Of a DNA stretch of 64,000 nucleotides, positions 1-9,939 are shown one piece after another. The notes beneath the pieces were generated by a model. It searched no databases, was not told the DNA's origin, and was given only the letters and a program-made list of their open reading frames with translations. The position numbers and the translations under genes were made by a program. Origin of the DNA: Ferrimonas senticii DSM 18821 (GTDB lineage: Bacteria; Pseudomonadota; Gammaproteobacteria; Enterobacterales; Shewanellaceae); NCBI RefSeq assembly GCF_000422665.1, contig NZ_KE383898.1:148145-212144 (forward strand). The letters are read 5' to 3'. Each line of letters begins with the position of its first letter. Within the stretch, counting starts at the first letter, position 1.

Positions 1-55
1 TGCAGATAAAGGAGATCCCGACGGCCACCAACACGTACAAGCCGAGCACTAACAT
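1..55 (-). CDS. CNNM/DUF21-type membrane protein, N-terminus only
   Basis: Only the first 18 codons are inside the window; the gene runs off the left edge. The reverse strand reads ATG at 55 and then a hydrophobic stretch beginning MLVLGLYVLVAVGISF. This closely resembles the start of the first membrane segment of CNNM/DUF21 transmembrane proteins (the CorC/HlyC transporter group) found in Shewanella relatives. The family is linked to divalent-cation transport. The gene is divergent from rlmN. With so few residues the identification is tentative; the sequence left of the window would settle it. Confidence 0.45.
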   Translation of the reverse strand, partial: MLVLGLYVLVAVGISFIC

Positions 56-371
56 AAGTTCTATTTTTTACCTCTGGTAAATGGTCCGCAGACCGGATGG
101 AGTTTGGTCGGCAAAGCCGGCGCCAAGCGCTGGTAAAACTCCGCTGATGGGCAAAGGGATTTTTAAGTTATTGATAAGGTACCGTTTGCCATACTTCACG
201 GCGATTGGATGTTTACAGTGCGCCGCAAAGCCGCGCTATTTGAGCATACGACAGCAGCAAGGTGTTAGCGGAATAATTGGCGCTGGTACAAATAAATTGA
301 TTGCTGAACCGCAGCCATAGCTCCGGTCGGCGTGGGCAAACCGCAGATAAATAGTGACTTAAGCGGTGCGC
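56..371. other. Intergenic region between CNNM-type gene and rlmN
   Basis: About 380 bp separate the leftward partial gene from the rlmN start. An open frame of 79 codons exists at 81-320 but has no recognisable motif, no good ribosome-binding site and an irregular composition, so I do not call it a gene. The only regulatory signal I can point to is the candidate promoter at 372-401. Confidence 0.5.
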
Positions 372-401
372 TTTACGAGTGCGCTAACAAGCGAGTACAA
401 T
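372..401 (+). promoter_or_regulatory. Candidate sigma-70 promoter of rlmN
   Basis: TTTACG at 372-377 and TACAAT at 396-401 are separated by 18 bp and lie 37 bp upstream of the chosen rlmN start. The -10 matches consensus at five of six positions; the -35 is weaker. It was read by eye only. Confidence 0.35.
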
Positions 402-437
402 TGCGCGCCATTTTTCGGCGTGATGACGAGGCTTCCG

Positions 438-1559
438 ATGACAGACAAGATCAATTTACTTAACTTCGATCGCGACGGGCTGCGTGCCTTTTTTAAAGAG
501 AATGGTGAAAAACCGTTCCGCGCCGATCAGGTGTTTAAGTGGATCTATCACTTCGGCATCGATGACTTCGAGCAGATGACCAACATCAACAAACAGTTGC
601 GGGCGATGTTGATGGACAAGTGCGAAATCGTTGCGCCAGCGATTGCCACCTCGCAGCACTCCGCCGACGGCACCATCAAGTTTGCCATCGATGTTGGCCA
701 AGGCCAGTTGGTGGAAACCGTTTACATCCCTGAACCAGACCGTGCCACTTTGTGTATCTCTTCACAGGTGGGCTGTGCGCTGGAATGCTCGTTCTGCTCT
801 ACCGCTCAGCAAGGTTTTAACCGTAACCTGAACGTGGCTGAAATCATCGGTCAGGTGTGGCAGGTGGCTAAGTACATCGGCATTAACGGTGGCGATCCGA
901 AAAAGCGTCCAATCACTAACGTGGTATTGATGGGCATGGGCGAACCACTGCTGAACTTAACCAACGTGGTGCCAGCGATGAACATTATGCTGGATGACTT
1001 TGGCTTTGGTTTGTCTAAACGTCGCGTAACCCTGTCTACCTCTGGGGTAGTACCGGCGCTGGATAAACTGGGCGACATGATTGACGTGGCATTAGCGGTG
1101 AGCCTGCACGCGCCAAACGATCCATTGCGTGACGAATTGGTGCCGATCAACAAAAAGTACAACATCGAGCAACTGCTGGCATCGATCCGTCTGTATCTGT
1201 CTAAGTCGTTTGCCAATAAAGGTCGAGTGACCCTGGAATACGTGATGTTGGATCACATCAACGACAGCACCGATCACGCTCATGAATTGGCAAAACTGAT
1301 GAAGGACACCCCATGTAAGGTGAACCTGATCCCGTTTAATCCATACCCTGGTAGCCCTTACGGCAAGAGTTCAAACTCGCGTATCGACCGTTTCTCCAAG
1401 GTGCTGATGGATTACGGACTGACCGTTATCGTTCGCAAAACCCGTGGTGACGATATCGATGCCGCTTGCGGCCAGTTGGCCGGCGACGTGCGCGATCGCA
1501 CCAAACGTGTGCTGAAAAAACGCATGCAAGAGCAATCCATTTCGGTAACAATGAGTTAA
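438..1559 (+). CDS. rlmN: Dual-specificity 23S rRNA/tRNA adenine-C2 methyltransferase RlmN
   Basis: This radical-SAM enzyme methylates C2 of A2503 in 23S rRNA and A37 of some tRNAs in the cytoplasm. The 373-residue product has the radical-SAM cluster cysteines C113, C117 and C120 (C-x3-C-x2-C). The methyl-carrying cysteine is C344 in the motif [10 protein letters not shown]. Both match the E. coli enzyme in spacing. I chose the ATG at 438 ([10 protein letters not shown]) over an upstream in-frame ATG at 366 because GAGG at 427-430 is a good ribosome-binding site and family members begin here. It heads the conserved rlmN-pilF-rodZ-ispG-hisS-yfgM-bamB-der cluster. Confidence 0.97.
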   Translation: MTDKINLLNFDRDGLRAFFKENGEKPFRADQVFKWIYHFGIDDFEQMTNINKQLRAMLMDKCEIVAPAIATSQHSADGTIKFAIDVGQGQLVETVYIPEPDRATLCISSQVGCALECSFCSTAQQGFNRNLNVAEIIGQVWQVAKYIGINGGDPKKRPITNVVLMGMGEPLLNLTNVVPAMNIMLDDFGFGLSKRRVTLSTSGVVPALDKLGDMIDVALAVSLHAPNDPLRDELVPINKKYNIEQLLASIRLYLSKSFANKGRVTLEYVMLDHINDSTDHAHELAKLMKDTPCKVNLIPFNPYPGSPYGKSSNSRIDRFSKVLMDYGLTVIVRKTRGDDIDAACGQLAGDVRDRTKRVLKKRMQEQSISVTMS

Positions 1560-1588
1560 GAGACAAGCAATAACTCATCAAGGAACCG

Positions 1589-2356
1589 ATGATTAGCAAA
1601 GCGTGGTGGTTAGCCGGAGCCGTTCTGCTCAGCGGCTGTGTGCAGCAAACCTATTCGGGCAAAGACCAACTGGTCACCCCTGGCATCGATGCCGAGTCAG
1701 CCAGCCGCGAGCGCCTGTCGCTTGGGATGGCTTACTTAAAACGGGGCAATGGCGAACAGGCCAAATACAACTTTGAACGCGCGTTGTTGCACACGCCAAC
1801 GGATTCCGATGCCTTGCTGGCAATGGCCTATTACTATGAATCGGTGCGGGCGTTTGACCGTGCCGAGAGCTACTACCAAAAATCCGTTGAAGCGACCCCC
1901 TTTAACGCCGATGCCGCCAATAACTTTGGCGCTTTCCTTTGTCGTCAGCACAAATACCAGCAGGCCGATCAATGGTTTAACCGTGCGGTTTCCGCTCCCG
2001 GTTATATCCGCGTTAGTCAAACCTTTGAAAACCTTGGACTGTGTGCCGAGCAAGCCGGCTGGGCTGATAAAGCCGCCAGCTATTACGTGCAGGCACTAAA
2101 CTACAATCCAAGACGTGCAACCAGTTTATTGCAATTGGCTAAGTTGAGATTTGATGGCGAGTTGTTGGCGGATTCGCGCAGCTACCTAGAACGTTATCAT
2201 CAAAGTGGTCAACAAAGCGCCGACAGCTTGTGGCTGGGGGCGGAGTTAGAATTTGCGGCCAATAACACTGATGCCGCAAGGCGATATGGGGTATTATTGC
2301 TGGCCAAATTCCCCGCCTCGACGCAGGCTAAAGCGTATCGAACGAAGTATTACTAA
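1589..2356 (+). CDS. pilF: Type IV pilus biogenesis/stability lipoprotein PilF (PilW)
   Basis: This is the outer-membrane pilotin that helps the PilQ secretin assemble and stabilises type IV pili. The 255-residue product starts with a lipoprotein signal ending in LLSGC, with C17 as the lipidated residue. The rest is a run of tetratricopeptide repeats, recognisable from about residue 40 to 200 by the recurring A-x-Y pattern. It follows rlmN by 29 bp, and its TAA overlaps the rodZ ATG by one base (TAATG), so translational coupling is likely. No pilus genes are nearby; pilF in this cluster is typical of gammaproteobacteria. Confidence 0.93.
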   Translation: MISKAWWLAGAVLLSGCVQQTYSGKDQLVTPGIDAESASRERLSLGMAYLKRGNGEQAKYNFERALLHTPTDSDALLAMAYYYESVRAFDRAESYYQKSVEATPFNADAANNFGAFLCRQHKYQQADQWFNRAVSAPGYIRVSQTFENLGLCAEQAGWADKAASYYVQALNYNPRRATSLLQLAKLRFDGELLADSRSYLERYHQSGQQSADSLWLGAELEFAANNTDAARRYGVLLLAKFPASTQAKAYRTKYY

Positions 2357-3294
2357 TGACAGACCAAGTCGACACTGAATCACAGTCTGAGGTTTCGGAG
2401 ACTCCGGGACCGCTGTTGCGTGACGCGCGTGAGCAGTTGGGACTTTCTACCCAACAAGTGGCGCAGCGCTTGAACTTGCGCCATTCGGTGGTGCTTGGCA
2501 TCGAACAAGACAATTACGAAGCGGGCATGTCGGTAACCTACGTCCGTGGTTATATTCGTAACTACGCTCGCTTAGTGGGGCTTAACGAACAGCGTCTTAA
2601 CAGCGCGCTGGATAGCGTTTATAAGCCAGCGATCGACCCGTCAATGCAGAGTTTCTCTGAACGAACCAAGCGTGATCGCACCAACGGCCGCTGGCAAGCG
2701 CTCACCTGGTTGATTGCTGCGGCGTTGCTGATTGCCCTAGGTTGGTGGTTGGTAACCACCCAGTTAAGTAACAGCGAGCCAACCCGAGAATTGCCCGAGG
2801 CCGCCAGTTTGGTGACACCAGCGCCGATAGCCAGTGCCCCAAGCGTACCGGTACCAGCGGTGGGTGAACGGGCGACCGTAGCGATTCCTACCAGTGATGA
2901 TAGCCAAGTGGCAGAGCCTGGTGAGGTCATCGCCGCGACGCCAGTGGCCGAGGCGACACCGCTTGTGGCGACAGATAGTGTCGTCGCCACGGCTGAGTCA
3001 CCGGTGGCAGCAGAGGTTCCAGCCGCAGCCAGCGCCGATGAAACTGTGGCGGTGGTTGACAGCTTAACCATCAGCCTGAGCGCCGATTGCTGGATGTTGG
3101 TGCAAGATGCCGATGGGCAAACCCTGTTAGAGGGGCTAAAGCCCGCCGGTTACAGCACCATCCTAGCTGGTAATTCGCCCTATAAAATTCGCCTAGGAGC
3201 GCCTGAAGCCGTAAGCCTTAGCTATAACGGTGAAGCAGTCGATCTTTCTAAATTCCGCGCCGGCAAAGTCGCGCGCCTGACCGTACCGCAATAA
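2356..3294 (+). CDS. rodZ: Cytoskeleton protein RodZ
   Basis: RodZ is a bitopic inner-membrane protein that binds MreB and maintains rod shape. The 312-residue product has an N-terminal cytoplasmic Xre-like helix-turn-helix (about residues 18-80, including [19 protein letters not shown]). A single membrane segment follows at about 113-135, then a Pro/Ala/Val/Thr-rich periplasmic linker and a C-terminal DUF4115 domain (about 230-312). The linker is the low-complexity part usual for the family. Its start overlaps the pilF stop by one base, and ispG follows after 7 bp, so the three are one transcription unit. Confidence 0.95.
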   Translation: MTDQVDTESQSEVSETPGPLLRDAREQLGLSTQQVAQRLNLRHSVVLGIEQDNYEAGMSVTYVRGYIRNYARLVGLNEQRLNSALDSVYKPAIDPSMQSFSERTKRDRTNGRWQALTWLIAAALLIALGWWLVTTQLSNSEPTRELPEAASLVTPAPIASAPSVPVPAVGERATVAIPTSDDSQVAEPGEVIAATPVAEATPLVATDSVVATAESPVAAEVPAAASADETVAVVDSLTISLSADCWMLVQDADGQTLLEGLKPAGYSTILAGNSPYKIRLGAPEAVSLSYNGEAVDLSKFRAGKVARLTVPQ

Positions 3295-3301
3295 AGTTAC
3301 G

Positions 3302-4414
3302 ATGCATCAACCTACGCCTATTGTCCGACGTAAGTCGACCCAGATTATGGTGGGCAATGTACCAGTCGGCGGCGACGCCCCGATTTCGGTGCAGTCCATG
3401 ACCAACACCCGCACTACCGATGTCGATGCGACCGTCGCGCAGATCAAAGCGATTGAACGTGCCGGCGCCGATATCGTTCGGGTATCCGTACCAACCATGG
3501 ATGCTGCCGAAGCGTTCAAGCTGATTAAGCAGCAGGTGGATATTCCGCTGGTGGCGGACATTCACTTCGATTACCGCATTGCCTTGCAAGTGGCGGAATA
3601 CGGTGTTGATTGTCTGCGCATCAACCCTGGCAATATCGGCAATGAAAGCCGCATTCGCTCGGTCATTGATTGCGCCCGCGATAAGAATATTCCGATCCGT
3701 ATCGGCATTAACGCTGGTTCGTTAGAGCGCGATATCCAAGAAAAATATGGCGAGCCAACGCCAGCGGCGCTGGTGGAATCGGCGATGCGTCATGTTGATA
3801 TTTTGGATCGTTACAACTTTGACCAGTTCAAGGTTAGCGTTAAAGCGTCTGATGTGTTCTTGGCGGTCGAATCCTATCGGCAACTGGCTAAGCAGATTGT
3901 TCAGCCGCTGCACCTAGGCATTACCGAAGCCGGTGGTGCTCGGGCGGGGGCGGTAAAATCCGCAGTGGGTTTAGGCATGCTGCTGGCTGATGGCATCGGC
4001 GACACCATGCGTATTTCGCTGGCGGCGGATCCGGTTGAAGAGGTGAAAGTGGCTTTTGATATCTTAAAGAGTCTGCGCATTCGTTCTCGTGGCATCAATT
4101 TTATCGCCTGTCCGTCGTGCTCCCGTCAGGAGTTTGACGTAATCGGCACCGTCAATGCGTTGGAACAACGTCTGGAAGACATCATCACGCCGATGGATGT
4201 GTCCATCATTGGCTGTGTGGTTAACGGCCCGGGGGAAGCGCTGGTGTCCGATTTAGGCCTGGCCGGTTCCAACCGTAAGAGCGGTTTTTACTTGAATGGC
4301 GAGCGTCAGAAAGAGCGCATCGATAACAACGACATCGTAGATAGCTTGGAAGCTAAGATCCGCGCTCAGGTGGCCCTGAAGCAGCAGATGATCGACGTTA
4401 AGGAACAAGGTTAA
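3302..4414 (+). CDS. ispG: 4-hydroxy-3-methylbut-2-en-1-yl diphosphate synthase IspG (GcpE)
   Basis: IspG catalyses the penultimate step of the MEP isoprenoid pathway, reductively converting MEcPP to HMBPP with a [4Fe-4S] cluster. The 370-residue product has an N-terminal TIM-barrel half and a C-terminal cluster domain. Cluster ligands are C270 and C273 (CPSC), C305 (CVVNGPGE) and E312, the same numbering as E. coli. The start ATG is 7 bp after rodZ. It is a full-length, ordinary member of the family in its usual position before hisS. Confidence 0.97.
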   Translation: MHQPTPIVRRKSTQIMVGNVPVGGDAPISVQSMTNTRTTDVDATVAQIKAIERAGADIVRVSVPTMDAAEAFKLIKQQVDIPLVADIHFDYRIALQVAEYGVDCLRINPGNIGNESRIRSVIDCARDKNIPIRIGINAGSLERDIQEKYGEPTPAALVESAMRHVDILDRYNFDQFKVSVKASDVFLAVESYRQLAKQIVQPLHLGITEAGGARAGAVKSAVGLGMLLADGIGDTMRISLAADPVEEVKVAFDILKSLRIRSRGINFIACPSCSRQEFDVIGTVNALEQRLEDIITPMDVSIIGCVVNGPGEALVSDLGLAGSNRKSGFYLNGERQKERIDNNDIVDSLEAKIRAQVALKQQMIDVKEQG

Positions 4415-4473
4415 GCCGAGCACTCGGCGGTTCCGAAAATTATTTTCCAACAGAATTAGATCAAGAGTTTACA

Positions 4474-5751
4474 GTGGCAAAACAGATCCAAGCTATTCGC
4501 GGCATGAACGATTGCCTGCCGGCCGACACCATCAAATGGCAACAGGTAGAAACTACCCTGCGACAACTGGTGGCCTCATACGGCTATCAAGAGATCCGCA
4601 CTCCAATCGTTGAGATGCTCAACTTGTTCACCCGCGGTATCGGCGAAGTTACTGACATCGTTGAAAAAGAGATGTACTGCTTTGAGGATCGCAACGGCGA
4701 CATGCTGGGTCTGCGTCCAGAAGGGACCGCCTCGACCGTGCGCGCAGGTAACGAACACGGCCTGTTGTACAACCAAGAGCAGCGTCTGTGGTACATGGGC
4801 CCGATGTTCCGTCACGAACGCCCACAGAAAGGTCGCTACCGTCAGTTCCACCAGTTTGGGGTGGAAGTGTACGGTTTGGCTGGCCCAGATATCGATTCCG
4901 AAGTGTTGTTGATGTCTGCTGCCCTTTGGGAGCAGTTGGGGATCAAAGAGCACGTTCGATTGGAACTGAACACTATCGGCAACGCCGATGAGCGTGCGCT
5001 GTTCCGCACCGCGTTGATCGCCTTCTTAGAGCAACATCTGGACAAGCTGGACGAAGACAGCAAGCGCCGTTTGCACAGCAACCCGCTGCGCGTGTTGGAC
5101 TCCAAAGACGCTGGTGTGCAAGCACTGTTGGCTGATGCGCCAGCACTAACCGACTACTTGGGCGAAGAATCTAAGCAACATTTCCAAACGCTGTGTGAAC
5201 TGTTGCACGCCGCTGGCATCGAATACACCGTAAACCCTCGTTTGGTTCGTGGTCTGGATTACTATAACCGCACCGTATTTGAGTGGGTTACTGATAGCTT
5301 GGGCGCTCAGGGCACGGTCCTGGCTGGCGGTCGTTACGATTCGCTGGTGGGGCAACTGGGTGGCAAAGACACGCCTGCGGTCGGTTTCGCGATGGGGATT
5401 GAACGTCTGGTATTGCTGCTCGATACCATGGGTAAGTTCGATAACCTGCCGCGTCAGGCCGACGTTTATCTGTGCGCCATGGGCGATGCCGCGGTTGCTG
5501 CGGGTCTGCAGTTAGCGCAGCAGTTGCGCCAACAAGTACCAGGCCTTAAGGTGATGAGCCATTGCGGTGGCGGTAACTTTAAAAAGCAGATGAAACGCGC
5601 AGATAAGAGTGGTGCCGAACTGGCACTGATCCTCGGCGAAGATGAACTGCAAAATGGCGTAATCACCGTTAAACCACTGCGTGGCGGTGAACAGAGCCAA
5701 CAAACCAAAGAACAACTGATCGAGTCGCTCGCGGCGCTGGTACAGAATTAA
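4474..5751 (+). CDS. hisS: Histidyl-tRNA synthetase
   Basis: This class II aminoacyl-tRNA synthetase charges tRNA-His in the cytoplasm. The 425-residue length matches E. coli (424). Visible motifs are motif 1 in the N-terminal part, motif 2 ([19 protein letters not shown]), the histidine-specific signature [15 protein letters not shown] and motif 3 (GFAMGIERL), followed by the anticodon-binding domain. The start is GTG at 4474, reading [14 protein letters not shown], which is the standard N-terminus; no better ATG lies upstream. Confidence 0.97.
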   Translation: MAKQIQAIRGMNDCLPADTIKWQQVETTLRQLVASYGYQEIRTPIVEMLNLFTRGIGEVTDIVEKEMYCFEDRNGDMLGLRPEGTASTVRAGNEHGLLYNQEQRLWYMGPMFRHERPQKGRYRQFHQFGVEVYGLAGPDIDSEVLLMSAALWEQLGIKEHVRLELNTIGNADERALFRTALIAFLEQHLDKLDEDSKRRLHSNPLRVLDSKDAGVQALLADAPALTDYLGEESKQHFQTLCELLHAAGIEYTVNPRLVRGLDYYNRTVFEWVTDSLGAQGTVLAGGRYDSLVGQLGGKDTPAVGFAMGIERLVLLLDTMGKFDNLPRQADVYLCAMGDAAVAAGLQLAQQLRQQVPGLKVMSHCGGGNFKKQMKRADKSGAELALILGEDELQNGVITVKPLRGGEQSQQTKEQLIESLAALVQN

Positions 5752-5762
5752 GGGACAACGCT

Positions 5763-6380
5763 TTGGAACATTTCGAAACAGAAGAACAACAAGTCGAAGC
5801 GATCAAACGCTTTTGGAAAGAGTACGGCCTCTCCATCGTCGGTGGTGCGGTGATCGGCCTTGGCAGTCTGTGGGGCTGGAACTACTACCAGCAGCAGCAA
5901 CTGGCTGGCCAAGAGGTTGCCTCGGTGGCGTTTGAAAACGTGTTGGCACAAAACGGCAGTGCCGACGAATTGGCGGCGGCTGCTGCGCAGTTTCAACAGA
6001 ATTACGGTGACAGTGGCTATGCGCCACTGTCGGATCTGATGCAGGCTCGTGCGCTGGTTGATGAAGGCAAACTGGCCGAGGCACAAACGCTGCTGGAACG
6101 CGCGATTGGGCAATTGGACAACACCGCTAAGCCATTGGCGCAACTGCGTCTGGCTCGAGTACAGCAGGCACAAGAGAACCTTGAAGGCGCGCTCAATACC
6201 GTAAACGCGATCGATAACGCCGCTTTTGGCGCCCAGCGTGACGAACTGAAAGGTGATCTGCTGGTTGCCAAGGGTGATGTCACTGGTGCGCGTAGCGCCT
6301 ACCAAGCGGCACTGGCTGCAGCCGGTCTGCAAGGCAACCCTGCGGTACAGATTAAACTCGACCAACTGGCTCAGGGCTAA
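5763..6380 (+). CDS. yfgM: YfgM, ancillary SecYEG translocon subunit
   Basis: YfgM is a bitopic inner-membrane protein that associates with SecYEG and PpiD and assists periplasmic chaperone networks. The 205-residue product begins with a short cytoplasmic stretch containing TEEQQVEAIKRFWKEYG. A membrane segment follows at about 24-44, then a TPR-like periplasmic domain rich in Ala/Gln. The start codon is TTG at 5763; the family N-terminus aligns exactly there and AAGGGA lies just upstream. It sits between hisS and bamB as in most relatives. Long open frames on the opposite strand here are shadows of its biased composition. Confidence 0.93.
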   Translation: MEHFETEEQQVEAIKRFWKEYGLSIVGGAVIGLGSLWGWNYYQQQQLAGQEVASVAFENVLAQNGSADELAAAAAQFQQNYGDSGYAPLSDLMQARALVDEGKLAEAQTLLERAIGQLDNTAKPLAQLRLARVQQAQENLEGALNTVNAIDNAAFGAQRDELKGDLLVAKGDVTGARSAYQAALAAAGLQGNPAVQIKLDQLAQG

Positions 6381-6389
6381 GGGGCGTTT

Positions 6390-7577
6390 ATGCTGCTGGC
6401 AAGAAAAGGATGGCTGGCTGGTTTGCTGGGTGCGGCGGTGTTAACTGGCTGCGCCTCTAGCGACAGCGAAGAGGTGGTGATTAAGCCGCTGCCAGAACTG
6501 ACCGATCCGATTGAGGTTAACATCCAGTGGCGCGACAGCGTCGGTGATGGTGTTGCTCACTACTTCTCGTCATTGTCGCCGGCGGTACGCTACGACAAGC
6601 TGTTTGTGGCCGAGCGCTATGGTCTGGTGAAAGCCTTTGACCAAAAAAACGGTGATGAGATCTGGGAAAGCGATCTGCGCCGGGTATTTGCTGAAGGGCC
6701 GCTGAAGAAAAACGACGGTGCGCGCCTATCTGGCGGCATCGAAGTGGGCTTCGATAAGGTGTTTGTTGGCTCTGAAAATGGCGTGCTGTTTGCCTTATCT
6801 GCCGACAATGGCGAGTTGCTGTGGCAAGCGGATACCAAAGGTGAACTACTGTCCGATCCAGCCATTGTTGGGGCGCAGATCTTAGTCAATACTGGCTCCG
6901 GAAAAGTGCAAGCTTTTGATGTCGACAATGGCGAGTTTAAGTGGCAGATGGACATGACCATGCCGTCACTGGTGCTGCGTGGCACCTCGGGCATCGCTCA
7001 GTCACAAGGCGCGGCTTTTGTTGGTACTCCGGATGGTAAGGTCTCGGCGATGTTTGGTGAGAGCGGCGCGCCGATTTGGGAAGCGCGGATCGCTGAAGCC
7101 ACCGGTTCTAATGAACTGGAACGGGTGGTCGACGTCGATACCAAACCAGAGATTGTCGGCAGCACGCTGTATGCGGTGGCCTACAATGGTGCCTTGGCGG
7201 CGGTGGACTTACGCAGTGGCCGGGTAAACTGGAGCCGCAAGTACTCCAGTTACAGCCCGTTTGTGATCCAAGGCTTTAATCTCTACCTCAGCGACTCCGA
7301 TGGTACGGTTTACGCCATTGATCGTCGCAACGGTTTGGAAAAGTGGGCCAACAGCGATCTGCAAGGACGACAGTTGACCGCTCCGCAGATTGTCGGCGAT
7401 TACCTGGTGGCCGGTGACTTTGAAGGTTATCTGCACATCTTTAGCCGCAACGACGGCAAATTGGTCGGGCGCAGCCAGATCGACAGCAGCGGTTTGTACG
7501 TGCAACCATTGCTGGATGGCGAGACCCTTTATCTGCAAGCGCGAGATGGTGATGTCACTGCGGTGACAATCCCTTAA
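6390..7577 (+). CDS. bamB: Outer membrane protein assembly lipoprotein BamB
   Basis: BamB is the beta-propeller lipoprotein of the BAM complex, which inserts beta-barrel proteins into the outer membrane. The 395-residue product starts with a lipoprotein signal ending in LTGC (C21). The body shows repeated PQQ/WD-like blades, such as VKAFDQKNGDEIWESDL, LFALSADNGELLWQ, VYAIDRRNGLEKW and LHIFSRNDGKLVG. It follows yfgM by 9 bp. An intrinsic terminator lies directly downstream and separates it from der. Confidence 0.96.
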   Translation: MLLARKGWLAGLLGAAVLTGCASSDSEEVVIKPLPELTDPIEVNIQWRDSVGDGVAHYFSSLSPAVRYDKLFVAERYGLVKAFDQKNGDEIWESDLRRVFAEGPLKKNDGARLSGGIEVGFDKVFVGSENGVLFALSADNGELLWQADTKGELLSDPAIVGAQILVNTGSGKVQAFDVDNGEFKWQMDMTMPSLVLRGTSGIAQSQGAAFVGTPDGKVSAMFGESGAPIWEARIAEATGSNELERVVDVDTKPEIVGSTLYAVAYNGALAAVDLRSGRVNWSRKYSSYSPFVIQGFNLYLSDSDGTVYAIDRRNGLEKWANSDLQGRQLTAPQIVGDYLVAGDFEGYLHIFSRNDGKLVGRSQIDSSGLYVQPLLDGETLYLQARDGDVTAVTIP

Positions 7578-7595
7578 ACTCCATGTAGACTATGG

Positions 7596-7622
7596 CGCCC
7601 CCAATAATGGGGGCGTTTTTTA
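7596..7622 (+). terminator. Intrinsic terminator after bamB
   Basis: A perfect 7-bp GC stem (CGCCCCC at 7596-7602, GGGGGCG at 7609-7615) with an AATAAT loop is followed by a T-rich tract. It lies between bamB and der, so der probably has partly separate expression. Confidence 0.85.
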
Positions 7623-7646
7623 TTGGTAACGAATGAGGTTTTATCG

Positions 7647-9152
7647 ATGATCCCTGTGGTAGCCCTGGTTGGCCGTCCCAACGTTGGTAAGTCAACGCTA
7701 TTTAACCGCTTGACCGGCACCCGCGACGCGCTGGTGGCAGACTTCCCTGGCCTGACCCGTGATCGGAAATATGGCCAAGCTCGTCTCGCCGGTCACGACT
7801 TTATTGTGGTTGATACCGGTGGTATCGACGGTACCGAAGAGGGTATCGAAACCAAGATGGCGGAACAGTCGCTGCTGGCGATTGAAGAAGCCGATGTGGT
7901 GCTGTTTTTGGTGGATGCGCGCGCCGGCCTAACCGCCGCCGATGAAGCGATCGCCAAGCATCTGCGCAGCCGTGAAAAGACCACTTTGCTGGTGGCCAAC
8001 AAGACCGATGGTATCGACGCGGATGCCGCGGTGGGAGAGTTCTACGCCTTAGGCCATGATGAGATCCACCACATCGCTGCGGCGCAAAACCGTGGGGTAA
8101 CGCAACTGATCAACCACGCGCTGGCGCCATTTGCTGAAGAGTTCGAATCGGATCAAGAGGGCGAGGAAGAAGAGCTCGACGAAAACGCCGCTTACTGGGC
8201 TGAAATTGAAGCGCAGCAAGCCGCGTCTGAACGCGAAGAGGAAACCGCCGAAGAGGAAGCGGAGCGTCTGCGTAACCAGCCAATCAAGCTGGCGATCATC
8301 GGTAAGCCAAACGTGGGTAAATCGACTCTGACCAACCGCATCTTGGGTGAAGAGCGCGTGGTGGTGTACGACATGCCGGGCACCACCCGTGATTCCATCT
8401 ACATCCCGATGCAGCGTGAAGAGCGTGAATACGTGCTGATCGACACCGCCGGTGTTCGTCGTCGTAAGAACATGCACGAAGCGGTCGAGAAGTTCTCGGT
8501 GATTAAGACCTTGCAAGCGGTGGAAGACGCCAACGTGGTGCTGTTGATCGTTGACGCTCGCAGTGGCATCACCGATCAAGACTTATCCTTGCTGGGCTTT
8601 GCTCTGAACGCCGGTCGTGCGGTTGTGATTGCGGTAAACAAGTGGGATGGCCTGAGCACTGACGTTAAAGACGCGATCAAGAACGAACTGGATCGCCGTC
8701 TGGGCTTCGTTGATTTTGCTCGTCTGCACTTTATCTCGGCACTGCACGGCACTGGCGTTGGCCACCTGTTTGAATCAGTGCAAGAGGCTTACGACAGCGC
8801 AACTCGCCGTACTTCGACCTCGATGCTGACTCGCATCATGCACATGGCGCAAGACGATCACCAGCCGCCGATGGTACGTGGTCGCCGAGTGAAGCTGAAA
8901 TACGCTCACGCCGGTGGTTACAACCCACCGCGTATCGTTATTCACGGTAACCAGGTGAAAGATCTGCCAGATGCTTACAAGCGCTACCTGATGAACTACT
9001 TCCGTCGTTCATTGAATGTAGTGGGCACCCCAATCTTGATGCAGTTTGCTGAAAGCGCTAACCCGTTTGAAGGCAAACGCAGCAGCATGACCGCCGCCGA
9101 GCAACGTAAGCGTCGTCAATTGCTGAACCACATCCGCAAACGTGGTGCATAA
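7647..9152 (+). CDS. der: Ribosome biogenesis GTPase Der (EngA)
   Basis: Der is an essential tandem-domain GTPase needed for 50S subunit assembly. The 501-residue product has a first G domain with GRPNVGKST near residue 8 and DTGG and NKTD motifs. A Glu-rich acidic linker follows (about residues 165-205), then a second G domain with [13 protein letters not shown] and NKWD, and a C-terminal KH-like domain. I chose ATG at 7647 ([16 protein letters not shown]) over an in-frame TTG at 7623, because GAGG at 7635-7638 is well spaced and the family starts here. The last base of its stop codon is also the first base of a palindromic repeat. Confidence 0.97.
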   Translation: MIPVVALVGRPNVGKSTLFNRLTGTRDALVADFPGLTRDRKYGQARLAGHDFIVVDTGGIDGTEEGIETKMAEQSLLAIEEADVVLFLVDARAGLTAADEAIAKHLRSREKTTLLVANKTDGIDADAAVGEFYALGHDEIHHIAAAQNRGVTQLINHALAPFAEEFESDQEGEEEELDENAAYWAEIEAQQAASEREEETAEEEAERLRNQPIKLAIIGKPNVGKSTLTNRILGEERVVVYDMPGTTRDSIYIPMQREEREYVLIDTAGVRRRKNMHEAVEKFSVIKTLQAVEDANVVLLIVDARSGITDQDLSLLGFALNAGRAVVIAVNKWDGLSTDVKDAIKNELDRRLGFVDFARLHFISALHGTGVGHLFESVQEAYDSATRRTSTSMLTRIMHMAQDDHQPPMVRGRRVKLKYAHAGGYNPPRIVIHGNQVKDLPDAYKRYLMNYFRRSLNVVGTPILMQFAESANPFEGKRSSMTAAEQRKRRQLLNHIRKRGA

Positions 9153-9313
9153 TACCAATTAACCTAAATATCTGATCACTATTGCTGGTTTAAATCGCTT
9201 CACTCGGCGTTACTCAACTTACTGGTAGAGCCACTAGCAGCGGCGTTGAGTGCCTTGATTGAAACGATTTCTCCTTCGCACTAGGTAGGCCATTTACTTA
9301 GGTGAATAGGTAT
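9152..9313. repeat. Palindromic MITE-like element fused to der stop
   Basis: The ends form a 19-bp imperfect terminal inverted repeat, 9152-9170 (ATACCAATTAACCTAAATA) against the complement of 9295-9313, with three mismatches. The interior is also partly self-complementary (ACTCAAC against GTTGAGT). No transposase is present. The left terminus overlaps the der TAA. The centre contains GTAGAGCCACTA, also found in the centre of the palindrome at 24752-24848. The family is not identified; a non-autonomous element is the likeliest explanation. Confidence 0.55.
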
Positions 9314-9378
9314 AACTCACGCAGGGCGTAACCAGCCGACCACTTGGGCGGTTATCGCTGTAAGTGCTGGCACTGATA

Positions 9379-9418
9379 ACGGCCTCCTTGGAACTGTCCG
9401 GGGAGGCCGTTTTGCTTT
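9379..9418 (+). terminator. Intrinsic terminator downstream of der
   Basis: A 9-bp stem (ACGGCCTCC at 9379-9387 with GGAGGCCGT at 9402-9410) is followed by TTTTGCTTT. It is oriented for rightward transcription from der and stands at the convergent junction with the BLUF gene. Confidence 0.8.
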
Positions 9419-9432
9419 AGATACTGCTGCCG

Positions 9433-9888
9433 CTAGCGCCAATGATGATGGGGATTGAGTTGTTGTTGATAGGCGTGAGCCAATTGGTCGATGTCACGAA
9501 ACAACTTGGTTTGCCAAAGCTTGGGATCGGTAAAGGTTTGGGTCAACAGTGCTGGTGCGCCGCTGTGCTGCAGATCGCCCCAGAGCTGTTGCAGTTGCGA
9601 GCATGAGATCCGCTGCATCTGCCAACTGGGGAAGCGGCGCTGCTCCAGTTGTGGCTGCTCAAACAGCGTTAAGATCCGATGACGTGGATCTTGCTCAATG
9701 CTTGCCATTAACTGTCGAACCGCCGTTGCCGGTCCCTCTATATATTGAAAGAAGCGATCATCGTCGAAAAACAGACAGCCACTGATCTGCTGTTCGCTGT
9801 TATTCAGCGCCGCCATATCCACCAATTCATCCAATTCGGCTGGTCGAAACAGCGCAGTGGCTTGACTGACATAAACCATCGCGAGCAT
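9433..9888 (-). CDS. BLUF-domain blue-light photoreceptor protein
   Basis: BLUF domains bind FAD and switch hydrogen bonding around it in blue light. The 151-residue product is a stand-alone BLUF domain with a short C-terminal extension. All key residues known from AppA are at matching spacings: Y6 (Y21 in AppA), N30 (N45), Q48 (Q63, in FFQYIEG) and W89 (W104). There is no fused output domain, so it must act on a partner. It lies 51 bp downstream of the TorS-like kinase on the same strand, so they may share a transcript, though no terminator or clear promoter was found in the gap. The partner is unknown. Confidence 0.88.
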   Translation of the reverse strand: MLAMVYVSQATALFRPAELDELVDMAALNNSEQQISGCLFFDDDRFFQYIEGPATAVRQLMASIEQDPRHRILTLFEQPQLEQRRFPSWQMQRISCSQLQQLWGDLQHSGAPALLTQTFTDPKLWQTKLFRDIDQLAHAYQQQLNPHHHWR

Positions 9889-9939
9889 TGCTCAATTCCA
9901 AGGTTGTTTTGTTATCAAACCTAAGAATAGCGGCTATTG

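Noticed and set aside
81..320. 79-codon open frame upstream of rlmN
   Set aside because: No motif, poor ribosome-binding site, irregular composition; it lies in the divergent intergenic region.
2619..3071. 150-codon antisense frame opposite rodZ
   Set aside because: Low-complexity Ala/Thr/Val text that reads the rodZ periplasmic linker backwards.
5748..6365. 205-codon antisense frame opposite yfgM
   Set aside because: It mirrors yfgM almost exactly and has no motif. Biased codon use in yfgM explains the missing stops.
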